Positions 8,587 through 17,072 of a stretch of DNA of 64,000 nucleotides are shown here, in pieces. The notes below the pieces were generated by a model, which was not told where the DNA came from, ran no database searches, and was given only the letters and a program-made list of their open reading frames with translations. Numbering within the stretch: the first letter of the stretch is position 1; each line of letters begins with the position of its first letter. A program made the position numbers and the translations under genes. The stretch spans positions 1 through 64,000 of the forward strand of contig CAWEAZ010000025.1 of assembly GCA_963807155.1 (NCBI GenBank). The letters are read 5' to 3'. This DNA is from JACCZX01 sp963807155. GTDB taxonomy: Bacteria; Pseudomonadota; Gammaproteobacteria; Burkholderiales; Burkholderiaceae_F.

Positions 8587-9779
8587 ACGCGTGGCGACTC
8601 GCTATTGCGCAGCTGTTGCGCAAGCCCCTGCAAACCGTACTGGGGGTTGTGCTGCTTGCACTGGGTGTTGGGACGTTGGTGTTCGTCGTTCTTGTGCACG
8701 GGCAACTGTCGCGTCAGTTGGCACGCGATGCGGAAGGCATCGACCTCGTCGTTGGCGCCAAGGGCTCTCCGCTGCAGCTGATTCTTTCGGCCGTGTATCA
8801 CATCGACGTTCCGACCGGGAACGTTGCGCTGGGTGCCGTCGATCAGCTGCGCTCCAACCGGTTGATCGCGCAGGTGATACCGGTCTCGTTGGGCGATAAC
8901 TTTCAAGGCTTTCGGATCGTCGGGACCGAGCCCGGGTTGATCGAGCACTATCGCGGTCGCTTAGCGGCCGGCGCGCTCTGGTCCGCGCCGATGCAAGCTG
9001 TGCTCGGCGCCGAGGCGGCGCGTGCAACTGGATTGTCAATTGGATCAACATTCGCCGGCAGCCACGGTCTTGCCGCAGGCGGAACTGCACACGAAGAGGC
9101 GAAGTACGGCGTGGTCGGAGTCCTGATGCCGACCGGCACCGTGCTCGATCGGCTGATCATCACCGACAAGGCGAGCGTCTGGCGTGTGCACGAAGGCGAG
9201 CCGGCCGATGCCGACGAGCGCGCCATTCTCGAGGCCGATCGTGAGGTGACCGCACTGCTGGTGCGCTATGCATCGCCGTTGGCGGCGGCGATCGTGCCGC
9301 GCCAAGTCAATGCCGAGCCCCGATTGATGGCGGCGTCTCCGGCGAGCGAGCTGGCGCGGCTTTTTGCCGTCGTCGGCATCGGCATCAACACGATGCGCTT
9401 GTTCGCGGCGGTGCTGATTGCGTCGTCGCTGCTTGCCTTGTTCGTCACACTCTATAACGCGCTCGAGGAGCGGCGCTACGACATCGCAATCATGCGATTG
9501 CTCGGTGCGAGCCGCGGTCGCATCGTTGCGCTAATGCTGCTCGAAGCGTGGCTGCTGGCTGTGGTCGCAATTGTCGTCGGATTGGTGGTGGGGCTGGTGG
9601 CGGTGACCGTCGTCTCTCACTGGCTCGCCCAGGCGCGGGCGCTTTCGGTGACCGCGGATGTCACACCCGACTTGCTATGGATCGGTATCGTTGCGTTTGT
9701 CGTCGCCACACTCGCCGCCCTGTTGCCGGCGTGGCGCGCCGGGCGGATGGACGTGGCGCAAACTCTTGCCAAGAGGTAA
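8583..9779 (+). CDS. FtsX/MacB-like ABC permease
   Basis: A 398-residue permease. It has one N-terminal membrane helix (about residues 15-40), a large periplasmic domain to about residue 270, then three C-terminal helices typical of the FtsX-like fold. The cytoplasmic coupling element is visible as EERRYDIAIMRLLGASRGRI. The start overlaps the stop of the ATPase gene. Together they form a MacB/LolCDE-type mechanotransmission transporter. The downstream exported Cys/His protein and DUF3299 protein suggest that the cargo may be a metal or a metalloprotein. Confidence 0.94.
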   Translation: MNAWRLAIAQLLRKPLQTVLGVVLLALGVGTLVFVVLVHGQLSRQLARDAEGIDLVVGAKGSPLQLILSAVYHIDVPTGNVALGAVDQLRSNRLIAQVIPVSLGDNFQGFRIVGTEPGLIEHYRGRLAAGALWSAPMQAVLGAEAARATGLSIGSTFAGSHGLAAGGTAHEEAKYGVVGVLMPTGTVLDRLIITDKASVWRVHEGEPADADERAILEADREVTALLVRYASPLAAAIVPRQVNAEPRLMAASPASELARLFAVVGIGINTMRLFAAVLIASSLLALFVTLYNALEERRYDIAIMRLLGASRGRIVALMLLEAWLLAVVAIVVGLVVGLVAVTVVSHWLAQARALSVTADVTPDLLWIGIVAFVVATLAALLPAWRAGRMDVAQTLAKR

Positions 9780-9783
9780 TTCG

Positions 9784-10062
9784 ATGAGAGCGATCTGGAT
9801 GGTTGCCCTGCTCGTGTCGGCGGTTGCGTCCGCGCAGTCCACTGCCCCTGCCACCAAAGCCGCGCCGGCGCCCAAGGCGTCAAAGGTCGACCCGCATCGC
9901 ACCGAAGACATCGCAAAGCACCGGCAAATGGCCAAAGCGCATGAGGAAGCTGCGCGCTGCCTCGAGTCGGGAACGGACGAGGCACAATGTCACTCTCAGC
10001 TACGCGCTGCCTGCAAAGGCATCGCGGTCGGCCAGTACTGCGGCATGCGGCATGCTCATTGA
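9784..10062 (+). CDS. Small exported Cys/His-rich protein
   Basis: A 92-residue precursor starting five bases after the permease. The signal peptide MRAIWMVALLVSAVASA ends at ASA-QS. An Ala/Pro/Lys-rich spacer follows, then a mature helical part with four cysteines (59, 69, 77, 86) and six histidines (38, 46, 53, 70, 90, 92), including a C-terminal HAH. The pattern suggests two disulphides or a metal site. I do not recognise a named family. The position inside the transporter operon suggests a periplasmic partner or metal carrier. Confidence 0.8.
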   Translation: MRAIWMVALLVSAVASAQSTAPATKAAPAPKASKVDPHRTEDIAKHRQMAKAHEEAARCLESGTDEAQCHSQLRAACKGIAVGQYCGMRHAH

Positions 10063-10077
10063 AGTAAAGGTGAAACA

Positions 10078-10587
10078 ATGACTCGTTTGCGTCCAATTTC
10101 ACTAGCAGCGGCGACGCTGCTGACGTTCACGGTTCTCTCCTCTGTAGCGCAATCTCCCGCCGCCGGCAGCAAGCCCGGCATGCAGTTGCCGATCGATCCG
10201 CAGCTGCTCAACAATCTGCCCGAGATCAAGGGAGTCGTTTCGTGGAAAGTGCTGGGGCAGGTCAAAACCTCGCAAGTGGGGCAGCGCTTTCTTCCCGAGT
10301 TTGCCGCCGACGTTCGTAAGCTTGATCAGCAGGATGTCAAGCTGCAGGGCTACATGATGCCGATCACGGCGGGCGAGAAGCACAGCAATTTTCTACTGAC
10401 GATGCGACCAGCTGACTGTCCATTCTGCCTGTCGGTCGGCCCCGAATACATCGTCGAAGTCAAAGCGAAGGCGCCGATCAAACACACGTACGAGCCTGTG
10501 GTGGTCGCTGGCCGATTGAACGTGTTGCGCGATGATCCGTACGGGCTGTACTACCGGCTGACAGACGCGCAGCTGTCCAATGAGTGA
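10078..10587 (+). CDS. DUF3299 domain periplasmic protein
   Basis: A 169-residue precursor with signal peptide ending near SSVAQS. The mature part has the DUF3299 layout: strand-rich body, KLQGYMMPI, then MRPADCPFCLSVGP, whose CPFC pair could be a redox or metal site. Proteins of this type often accompany MacB/FtsX-type ABC genes, and a zinc-regulated set of this kind has been described in Vibrio. I recall that link without being able to check it. The gene is 15 bp behind the Cys/His-rich protein and closes the operon. Confidence 0.85.
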   Translation: MTRLRPISLAAATLLTFTVLSSVAQSPAAGSKPGMQLPIDPQLLNNLPEIKGVVSWKVLGQVKTSQVGQRFLPEFAADVRKLDQQDVKLQGYMMPITAGEKHSNFLLTMRPADCPFCLSVGPEYIVEVKAKAPIKHTYEPVVVAGRLNVLRDDPYGLYYRLTDAQLSNE

Positions 10588-10610
10588 ACCACCCCTCCGA
10601 TATACGGACC

Positions 10611-11294
10611 TTAGCGAAGCGTTTCGGCCTGAACGAAAGCACTATCCCCGGTGTAGGCGGCTGACAAGGAAGCGTCGCGGATGGGTTTCGAGCGAACGCT
10701 TTCAGGGCACTTGTTCATCGCTGCCTCTGCGGCGTCGCGGGATGTGCCGGAAAGCAAAAGAACTCCCGGCCCACGCACGGGCAAACCGATAAGGCTTCTT
10801 CCCTTGGTACTCGTCACCTTGAGTTTGCCGATGTTGACTACTTCTCCGGCAGAAACAGAGAAGGGAAGCTTGAAGTAACTCTCCGAGGGGAGTGAATATC
10901 CGCTGCCGCCTCCAGCGAAATTCGTGAAGCCATATGTATAAACAACGTAGTTCCCAGGTGGCAACGCTATGCAAAAATGAAATCCTTTTTCACCACGCTC
11001 CTGGCTATCGAAGTCGTAAACAGTATCGCCTCCAAACATCTTGCCGATAACCGAGGTAAAGGTACCTCGAAGATCTTTGTCATCGGTGCCCCGATAGTGC
11101 GTCGAGATTGAATTAAAGGCTTGCTCGCATTGACCTCGACGCGGTGTGCAGTCCACGGCATAGGTGCCGATGATGTAGGCGCGAGTTGCTTCGGGCAAAG
11201 CAGCAGTGCGCTGGGTCATTTGTTCCGCAGTAGTTGCACACGAAGCCAACACGAACGCGCTAAAGCTCGCAGCAGCTATGCGAGAAAGTTTCAT
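10611..11294 (-). CDS. Putative lipoprotein, unknown function
   Basis: A 227-residue protein with lipoprotein signal MKLSRIAAASFSAFVLASC (lipobox LASC). The mature region has a conserved-looking beta-sandwich segment (FCIALPPGNYVVYTYGF ... VNIGKLKVT) resembling carboxypeptidase-regulatory-like folds, and three further cysteines. GAGAGGAA upstream of ATG 11294 supports the start. It is convergent with the DUF3299 gene and separated by 24 bp. Function unknown, probably outer-membrane anchored. Confidence 0.82.
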   Translation of the reverse strand: MKLSRIAAASFSAFVLASCATTAEQMTQRTAALPEATRAYIIGTYAVDCTPRRGQCEQAFNSISTHYRGTDDKDLRGTFTSVIGKMFGGDTVYDFDSQERGEKGFHFCIALPPGNYVVYTYGFTNFAGGGSGYSLPSESYFKLPFSVSAGEVVNIGKLKVTSTKGRSLIGLPVRGPGVLLLSGTSRDAAEAAMNKCPESVRSKPIRDASLSAAYTGDSAFVQAETLR

Positions 11295-11460
11295 GGATTC
11301 CTCTCGATGTTGTTTTGAGGCTAACTGACTAGGCGATCAGTTAGGTACTTAGCTCGTTGATGCAAACTTCACTTCACGTATTCCAACCGCGATCAAAATG
11401 GATCAGGGGGTGGCGCGACTCAGCGAGACTCCGACACACATGGTTGCAAGCGCTGGTCAA

Positions 11461-12279
11461 TTAGCGTGGACGGCGTCGAAGCCCGAGCGCACCTATTAGC
11501 AACCCGCACGTGATTAATCCCAGTGTTCCAGGTTCGGGGACCGTCACGGTCGTTGCAGCGGCAGAAAATGCATTGGAGCGGTTCTCGATCAGTCCGTTGT
11601 TTAAGTCTTCGAGAATCACTCGATAGAAGTAACTATGGCCCGCGAGCAGAACGCCCGTAGGCAACATGAAGCTGGTCGCCTCAGCCGCTAGGTTGGTCTG
11701 AAAGATCTGCGAACCGGTCGTCGCGTCGATGGCACGCAGACGTATACGGTCGATGTCGAACTCCGACAACTCGGGCAGCGACCATGTGATCGTCGGCGTA
11801 GCACCGTTATCTGAGACTTGTACATCGGTGGCAAAGGGGAGCAACTCCGGGTCGGGGATTGTCGGGAAAAAACCGGAGATCGAACCCGACGTATCAGTGG
11901 CCACAAAGCCCCATGGCGGCGACGAGGCCGCAAATGCGAGCAATCCCTGCTCGGAAAACGGAACCGAGCGACGGCTAAAGAGGTAGTTCGAGAAGATCGG
12001 TGACCCCTGGAAGAACAGATTGAACTGGATGCCGCCGGGGCGAGTAGCGATTACGTTAACGGCATTCGATGGATCGTTGGAAATCAATTGAACGTCCCAC
12101 TGCGCATGATTGCCGATGACCGCAGTAGCGAAGTTCGGCACGCTATTGGGAGCGTAGCGATCAGTGTAGAAGCCGAGAAAAGTGATGACAGGAGCCGAAT
12201 ACGCTGGGGTACTGAGAGCGGTGGCGCTCGCAAATAATGAAACTGTGGCCAACACCGTACGCAGCTGAAGCCTAATCAT
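11461..12279 (-). CDS. PEP-CTERM sorted extracellular protein
   Basis: A 272-residue precursor. The N-terminal signal MIRLQLRTVLATVSLFASA and the C-terminal tripartite tag VPEPGTLGLITCGLLIGAL followed by GLRRRPR define a PEP-CTERM protein, processed by an exosortase and linked in many such bacteria to exopolysaccharide/biofilm export. The middle contains a fibronectin-III-like segment (about residues 150-235). Start ATG 12279 has a perfect GGAGGGG 4 bp upstream. No exosortase or EPS gene is in the window. The exact role is unknown. Confidence 0.9.
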   Translation of the reverse strand: MIRLQLRTVLATVSLFASATALSTPAYSAPVITFLGFYTDRYAPNSVPNFATAVIGNHAQWDVQLISNDPSNAVNVIATRPGGIQFNLFFQGSPIFSNYLFSRRSVPFSEQGLLAFAASSPPWGFVATDTSGSISGFFPTIPDPELLPFATDVQVSDNGATPTITWSLPELSEFDIDRIRLRAIDATTGSQIFQTNLAAEATSFMLPTGVLLAGHSYFYRVILEDLNNGLIENRSNAFSAAATTVTVPEPGTLGLITCGLLIGALGLRRRPR

Positions 12280-12584
12280 GTCCCCTCCATAACGTCTCAT
12301 TTGTTGGAAGCTTATCGCGGCGGATGGAATGACGGAATCGGGCCGACGAGCGGAGACTCCGGGCGCGACGTGTACCTGCCGGTAGCCATGTCCGCGTCCC
12401 AAACCAACTCTCCAGAGGAAAATGGGTCCATCCAAGCCGATGATCTCGTGGTGACCTTTGCCGATTAGGAACTTGACCGGGGGTGGACGAGGCTCAGGTG
12501 GTCGAGCGCAATCCGAAGCGGCGATAGCGGTCAGTTTGTCCGATGGGCGCTAATGAATCGCGTGCCAATCGCGCGAACGCAGAA
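12280..12584. other. Intergenic, promoter side of the PEP-CTERM gene
   Basis: About 300 bp between two leftward genes. I see no convincing reading frame, RNA or strong repeat. It should hold the promoter of the PEP-CTERM gene and the 3' end of the upstream lipoprotein transcript. Confidence 0.4.
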
Positions 12585-14291
12585 TCAGTTCCATCGATTT
12601 GATGCTACGAAATACAGGGGCGGCATCCCGCTGACTGAGGCCCACGTAAACCAGGCTGCACTGAGCGTCCCGGTTCGATCAAGAGCCAGCACCGGAGCGT
12701 TTGCAAAAACTGTTGTGCCCGATACGGGATTGCCAATGACTAACGGTGCGCTCCATTGCGCCGTGATCAAGTCGTAGTGAAAGGCGGTGACGATACTGCT
12801 CAACGCTACGACAAGTGTTACGTTGCCCGCATCATCTGAGACGATCGCGATCTGTTCGTCGCCACGGCTGCCTTCACTTTGGGGAATCGCCTCCGGCGCC
12901 GACCAAATGGCACTGTTTGGACTAAGACGCGCGTAGAACAAGCGGTCATCTTGCTTCCACACAGCGGTCGAATATCCAGCGCCGTCGACGGCGACGCCGG
13001 GTGTAATCGCACCGAGCACGCTGGTAGTCGAATCGAGGCGCACGACCGGCCCCCAAATCCCTTGGGTAGGAACGAAGCGGGCCGCTTCAATGGTAGGTGC
13101 ATCTATTAAAGAGCCGGCCCGACTCCAGACCATCGTGATGGTCCCCGCTGGATCGATAGCTAAGTTTCCATACTGTGCTGAGCCATGTAGCACGGTCGAG
13201 CTGACTGGTGGAACCGGCATCCAGGCGGCGGTATTGATGTTGTACCTCGCGGAGTCAAGCGAAGTGCCGCTCATACTGGTCTGCATCCAAGTGACCGTAA
13301 CGTTTCCGTTCCGATCAACAATTGCACGAGCATTGACAATGTAAGCGCTTGATGCGATCACGATGGGAACCGACCAGGTTCCTGTCGCGGCGCTTTTTCT
13401 CGTTGCAATCAACTGACCAAGCGTCGACATGACTACTGTTACGTTACCGCTCAGGTCGACAAGCAAACTTGCAACGCTGCCAGATGCCCCGCCGGGCACT
13501 TCTTCGGGTGTGCTCCAACCAACGGAACCTGCCGCCTGGCGTGATACGTAAACCTTGCTATCGGAATCGTATTCGGTCCAGCCGACATAGGCGTCGCCGC
13601 CGGGTCCGAAAGCCACACTGACTTGATGGATGCTTCCAAACGTAGGAGCCGACTCACGAATTGTGAAAAGCGGGCCCCAGATTCCATTGGCGTCGGACCG
13701 CTTGCTGAAAAGCACATTTCGATCAGCAACGCGGCTGACCCATGCTGCGACCACATTTCCTGAGCCGTCTGTCGCGATGCTTGGGGTGGTGCCAGCGGTG
13801 AAATCCGCAAGCGGTGCAAGATCCGTCGCGGACGTATTCCAAGTCTGCCTTGCTGTTGTAAATGTTCGTGTGTAAGGCGCGATTAGTCCTTGGCCGTTAG
13901 TGTCGGTAATACTTGGCGACAGCTTGACCGTAAAGGTTGCAGCGCCAGGCAATCGCCCGTACAACGGGCTTAACTCCAACGTCGTTCCGCTTACCGAGAC
14001 TGCTGTGGGAAAGACGTTGCCCTGCGGCCCTATCAACTGCACATTTCCCGCCGCTATCGTTGATGGCGCTGGAGACGTGCTGAATAGTGCTTTGAAAACT
14101 ACGTCACGTGGGACGCTTACTGTTCCATCGGCTGGTGTGCTGCTGATGAGGGCAAATGGCGTAACTGATGGCGTGGGCGCAGGGACAGGCGCAGGAGGTA
14201 ACGGTGAGGGCGAAGACCCGCCACCTCCACAACCAGTCAAGGCGAGCGCAGTAATGCCCGCGCCAATGACTCCGCGCAATATCGTTCTCAC
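12585..14291 (-). CDS. Large lipoprotein with Ig-like domain and propeller-like repeats
   Basis: A 568-residue protein with lipobox LTGC in MRTILRGVIGAGITALALTG-C, then Gly and Pro/Ser/Ala-rich linkers to about residue 45. Residues 50-150 resemble an SbsA/Big_5-type Ig-like domain (STPADGTVSVPRDVVFKALF). The rest has recurring units of roughly 50 residues with the pattern 'hydrophobic-D-x-x-G-x-x-T/V-x-x-W' (for example VDRNGNVTVTWMQ, IDPAGTITMVWSR, LDRTGTLSAAWF), as in a beta-propeller. Translation starts at GTG 14291 with GGGGGAG upstream. Probably surface exposed; function unknown. Confidence 0.88.
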   Translation of the reverse strand: MRTILRGVIGAGITALALTGCGGGGSSPSPLPPAPVPAPTPSVTPFALISSTPADGTVSVPRDVVFKALFSTSPAPSTIAAGNVQLIGPQGNVFPTAVSVSGTTLELSPLYGRLPGAATFTVKLSPSITDTNGQGLIAPYTRTFTTARQTWNTSATDLAPLADFTAGTTPSIATDGSGNVVAAWVSRVADRNVLFSKRSDANGIWGPLFTIRESAPTFGSIHQVSVAFGPGGDAYVGWTEYDSDSKVYVSRQAAGSVGWSTPEEVPGGASGSVASLLVDLSGNVTVVMSTLGQLIATRKSAATGTWSVPIVIASSAYIVNARAIVDRNGNVTVTWMQTSMSGTSLDSARYNINTAAWMPVPPVSSTVLHGSAQYGNLAIDPAGTITMVWSRAGSLIDAPTIEAARFVPTQGIWGPVVRLDSTTSVLGAITPGVAVDGAGYSTAVWKQDDRLFYARLSPNSAIWSAPEAIPQSEGSRGDEQIAIVSDDAGNVTLVVALSSIVTAFHYDLITAQWSAPLVIGNPVSGTTVFANAPVLALDRTGTLSAAWFTWASVSGMPPLYFVASNRWN

Positions 14292-14418
14292 GGCTGGATC
14301 TCCCCCGATCGAGCTTTGCTTTGCTGCTGTTATTTTTAACCGCGGCCGAATTGCGAGCGCCGAGTACCAATATATCTGCGCTATGCGCCGTCAACAACTC
14401 TTTTATCGGATGAGATAG

Positions 14419-14983
14419 CGCCGCAAGTCCTCACTCTTGCGGAAGCGATGAGGACTCCTGAGTAGACGCCAAGGTGAGCAATGGAAGCACTGCAACAAAC
14501 AGCAGAACTAGTACGGCGAACAAACAGACCCAGAACAGCCCATCCCTTGATCCAGTTAAGTGCGGCTTTGAGGAGTGCGAGCTCGTCTTAATGAGACGAG
14601 GCCGCGCATGCCGGTTAGTTCAGCCAGATTGCAGCGGCTTCCGCAAAGCGATCTTCCTCAACCTAAATCTTCGAGTGTCCAAGAACGTGGGTAGTTATAT
14701 GCACACGTATTCCTGCGTGTGCCAGACTGTCCCAAGCGCGCTTTCCGTTTCGTTATCGCGCGGCACGTAACACAGTGGCCTCACGGTCTCTCCATTCCTC
14801 AGGCGTTGCTAGCACTTTACCTAACCTCCATCGGCGCTCCGAGATCGAAGAAGTCCGCTTTCAATCCGTTCTCGAGCGCTTGCTCCTTGTCCGCTTAATG
14901 GCCGACGGCGGACGGTACTAGTTCGGGCGTAAGCGACCCTTAAACTTAGCGGTGGTGCGAGCGAGGAGATTAGAACGCGCTGG
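14419..14983. other. Long intergenic region with hairpin
   Basis: No well-supported gene. A perfect 7-bp stem with a 5-nt loop lies at 14582-14600. A short minus-strand frame ending at 14431 encodes a hydrophobic stretch (FAVLVLLFVAVLPLLTLA) and a polar tail, but I see no start codon with a ribosome site. It may be a remnant of a small membrane protein. The sequence is less GC-rich than its neighbours, consistent with acquired DNA. Confidence 0.4.
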
Positions 14984-15262
14984 TTGATCGTGTTCCTGTC
15001 GATAGGCGTGCCCTTTGTTTATGCCTTGTATTTGCCCAAAACGAAGCGCTCGCTTTTTTTTCACGACACGCTACCGATTGCGATGTTGGCGTTCTTGTCT
15101 TTCGCCCTCCAACTCATGTTCGATCTATTCGAGTCGGAAACTGGATTGTGCAAACCTTGGCTTACGTATTGTCCGGGTTCTTTGGTTTGTCTTATGTGTA
15201 TCGCGTTCGTATTAGGCCTTGCACTGAAAGCTGGAGCTAGTTCGATCCGAGAATCGCGTTAG
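14984..15262 (+). CDS. Small hydrophobic membrane protein
   Basis: A 92-residue hydrophobic protein with about three predicted membrane helices (residues 1-17, 30-48, 68-84) and two Cys-containing loops. The likely start is TTG 14984, with GAGGAG at 14963-14968, somewhat far upstream. I do not recognise a family. Base composition is lower in GC than in neighbouring genes. It sits in an accessory gap. Coding status is uncertain. Confidence 0.42.
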   Translation: MIVFLSIGVPFVYALYLPKTKRSLFFHDTLPIAMLAFLSFALQLMFDLFESETGLCKPWLTYCPGSLVCLMCIAFVLGLALKAGASSIRESR

Positions 15263-15278
15263 CTCCCAGTTCCCCGCT

Positions 15279-15302
15279 GACCGCTATCGGCCAGTAGCGG
15301 AC
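15279..15302. repeat. Intergenic 24-bp palindromic repeat, copy A
   Basis: An imperfect palindrome with arms CCGCTA/TAGCGG. Two similar 24-bp elements occur at 18867-18890 and 20357-20380 with consensus GTCCGC-tcgg-GCGGAC, so this is a dispersed repeat family and not a single terminator. Confidence 0.65.
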
Positions 15303-15553
15303 TTTCGGACGGTTAGCGAACAAATGGTTTTGCGCACTTAGGATGGTTGCCTGTTTTCTCCAATGACGACATAGTTAAAGCTTGACCTCGCACAGGATGC
15401 ACGCGCAGCCTTGCGCGGATCGCCGGTTCGAGTAGCCGGTGCACGGTGAGTCGCGCGGAAAGCTGTCTCGAGAAGCTGGGCATGGGGCTTGCAAGCTAGC
15501 GCGTACGTTCAACGCAATCGCGCGGAATCCATCACTTCAACTGGAGGTCAATC

Positions 15554-16123
15554 ATGTTGCGACGTCTTGCGTCACTTCTAACTTTCTTCCTGTTGGCATT
15601 TTCGGTTTCATCCGCTTGGGCCGATGAGTACGACGAGACGATTGCCGCATTCAAAAAAGCCCGCGAGAGCGGCGCCTATTTCGGGAAGAGCTATGGATAT
15701 GCAGTGTTTCCGACAATCGGTAAAGGTGGAGTGGTCGTTGGTGGCGCATATGGCCAGGGGCGTGTGTACGAGAAGGGCATATACGTCGGCGATACGTCGG
15801 TGACGCAGCTTACCGTCGGGTTCCAACTTGGAGGAGAAGCCTATAGCCAGATCATCTTCTTCGAGAACCAGCGCGCTTTCAACGAATTCACAGGCGGCAA
15901 CTTCGAATTCGGTGCGCAGGCGCAGGCCGTCGCGATCACTGCGGGCGCCTCGGCTGCAACGACGACTACGGGCAGCGCGGCTGGCGCGAGCATCACTCAA
16001 AACGACTCCAAGAACGCCGCCAGGACCTACAACGGAATGACGACATTTACGGTGGCCAAGGGCGGGCTGATGTACGAAGCCAGCCTCGGCGGTCAGAAGT
16101 TCAATTACAAGAAAAAGCAGTAA
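15554..16123 (+). CDS. SYLF domain (Ysc84-type) exported lipid-binding protein
   Basis: A 189-residue precursor with signal peptide MLRRLASLLTFFLLAFSVSS ending at AWA-DE. The mature protein is one SYLF domain: KSYGYAVFPTIGKGGVVVGG, then GRVYEKGIYVGDTSVTQLT, GGEAYSQIIFFENQRAF and a C-terminal GGLMYEASLGGQKF. SYLF domains bind phosphoinositide-like or anionic lipids in eukaryotes; the bacterial role is less clear. CTGGAGGTCA upstream of ATG 15554 is an excellent ribosome site. It is monocistronic, followed by a GC-rich hairpin. Confidence 0.93.
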   Translation: MLRRLASLLTFFLLAFSVSSAWADEYDETIAAFKKARESGAYFGKSYGYAVFPTIGKGGVVVGGAYGQGRVYEKGIYVGDTSVTQLTVGFQLGGEAYSQIIFFENQRAFNEFTGGNFEFGAQAQAVAITAGASAATTTTGSAAGASITQNDSKNAARTYNGMTTFTVAKGGLMYEASLGGQKFNYKKKQ

Positions 16124-16129
16124 TCGACT

Positions 16130-16150
16130 GCCGGCCTCTCAAGGGCCGGC
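16130..16150 (+). terminator. GC-rich hairpin after the SYLF gene
   Basis: A perfect 7-bp stem GCCGGCC/GGCCGGC with a 7-nt loop, six bases past the SYLF stop. No U-run follows. It is probably a transcript-end hairpin. Confidence 0.4.
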
Positions 16151-16172
16151 GCGTAGCGCGCCGTCGCGCCCG

Positions 16173-16343
16173 CTAGAGGGTGATCAAGCGAACGACAGCA
16201 GCGCGTCCGCGAGACAGAAGCCGCGCGACCTTGTCGATCACAATCGCGAGCGCGGGGTGGCGATCGGAATCGATCGATTGCTCGTTCGGCTGTTCGACCA
16301 GCAGCCCGAAGAGCGCGGAATGCGGTCCGTGAAGTTCGTTCAT
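16173..16343 (-). CDS. Hypothetical 56-residue protein
   Basis: A minus-strand frame from ATG 16343 to TAG 16173. The product begins MNELHGPHSALFGLLVEQP and has an amphipathic C-terminal half (VIDKVARLLSRGRAAVVRL). No strong ribosome site is seen and I recognise no family. The frame fills an otherwise empty gap and has plausible codon use. Low confidence. Confidence 0.3.
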   Translation of the reverse strand: MNELHGPHSALFGLLVEQPNEQSIDSDRHPALAIVIDKVARLLSRGRAAVVRLITL

Positions 16344-16614
16344 GCGACAAGCCTACGCCGCAGGACGTAAAGCGAATGTCGGAAATGCAACACGATCGCC
16401 GCGGAATAAAAGACAAACGCGGCACACTCGCGTTCTGATCGCGCCAGCCATCACTGTGTAGCGCATGTCGGCAAAGGGACGAACAGGAACGCGCGATCCA
16501 CCCTAGCCAGAACAATTCATGTACCCGATTTCGTCCTGGGCCGGTTCAGCAGACCTATCGAGGCCTTTGTCGCTTCCATCGGAACCTTCAGTCGTTCGCA
16601 TCCATCCAAAGCGA

Positions 16615-16995
16615 ATGGTCAGGGGACGTACGCGCCAATATGCCGTCAAAGCGTTGCTGCATGCCTGCTGCGCCGTCATGATCGCGACCGTTCCGACCAT
16701 GGCAAGTGCCGAGTCGTTGCGATGCAATGGTGAGAGTGTTTCCGAAGGCGACACGCGCTTATCGCTGCGATACAAATGCGGTGAGCCGCTGCTGGCAGAC
16801 ACTTACTGCGCTCCCGTTTACTACGCGCCTACATTTCAGCCAGTTCCGGAACCCTTCGCGAGCATTGTCGTGCCGTGTCAGTTGGTGGAAGAGTGGCTAT
16901 ATGACCGGGGTCCTGGATACCTTATGGCCGTGGTTCGGATCCGCTCAGGCGTCGTGCAGTCAATTCAATATGGCCGTTCATCATCGCGCCGCTAG
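16615..16995 (+). CDS. DUF2845-like periplasmic protein
   Basis: A 126-residue precursor from ATG 16615. The hydrophobic segment LHACCAVMIATVPTMASA is a signal peptide. The mature part has the DUF2845 pattern SLRCNGESVSEGD ... YKCGEP, then a Cys-containing loop and a C-terminal VVQSIQYG. Proteins of this kind are small, secreted and uncharacterised. An in-frame ATG at 16519 would add 32 residues before the signal peptide and is unlikely. Confidence 0.78.
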   Translation: MVRGRTRQYAVKALLHACCAVMIATVPTMASAESLRCNGESVSEGDTRLSLRYKCGEPLLADTYCAPVYYAPTFQPVPEPFASIVVPCQLVEEWLYDRGPGYLMAVVRIRSGVVQSIQYGRSSSRR

Positions 16996-17072
16996 TGAAG
17001 TCGTGGTGGTGATTCGGCCAGAGGCCGACCTCGTCGCCGCGTTCGATGGTTGCGCTGACTATCATGATTGTC

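Noticed and set aside
14474..14770. 98-codon plus-strand open frame
   Set aside because: No ribosome site, composition is unlike a protein, and it runs through a perfect hairpin at 14582-14600.
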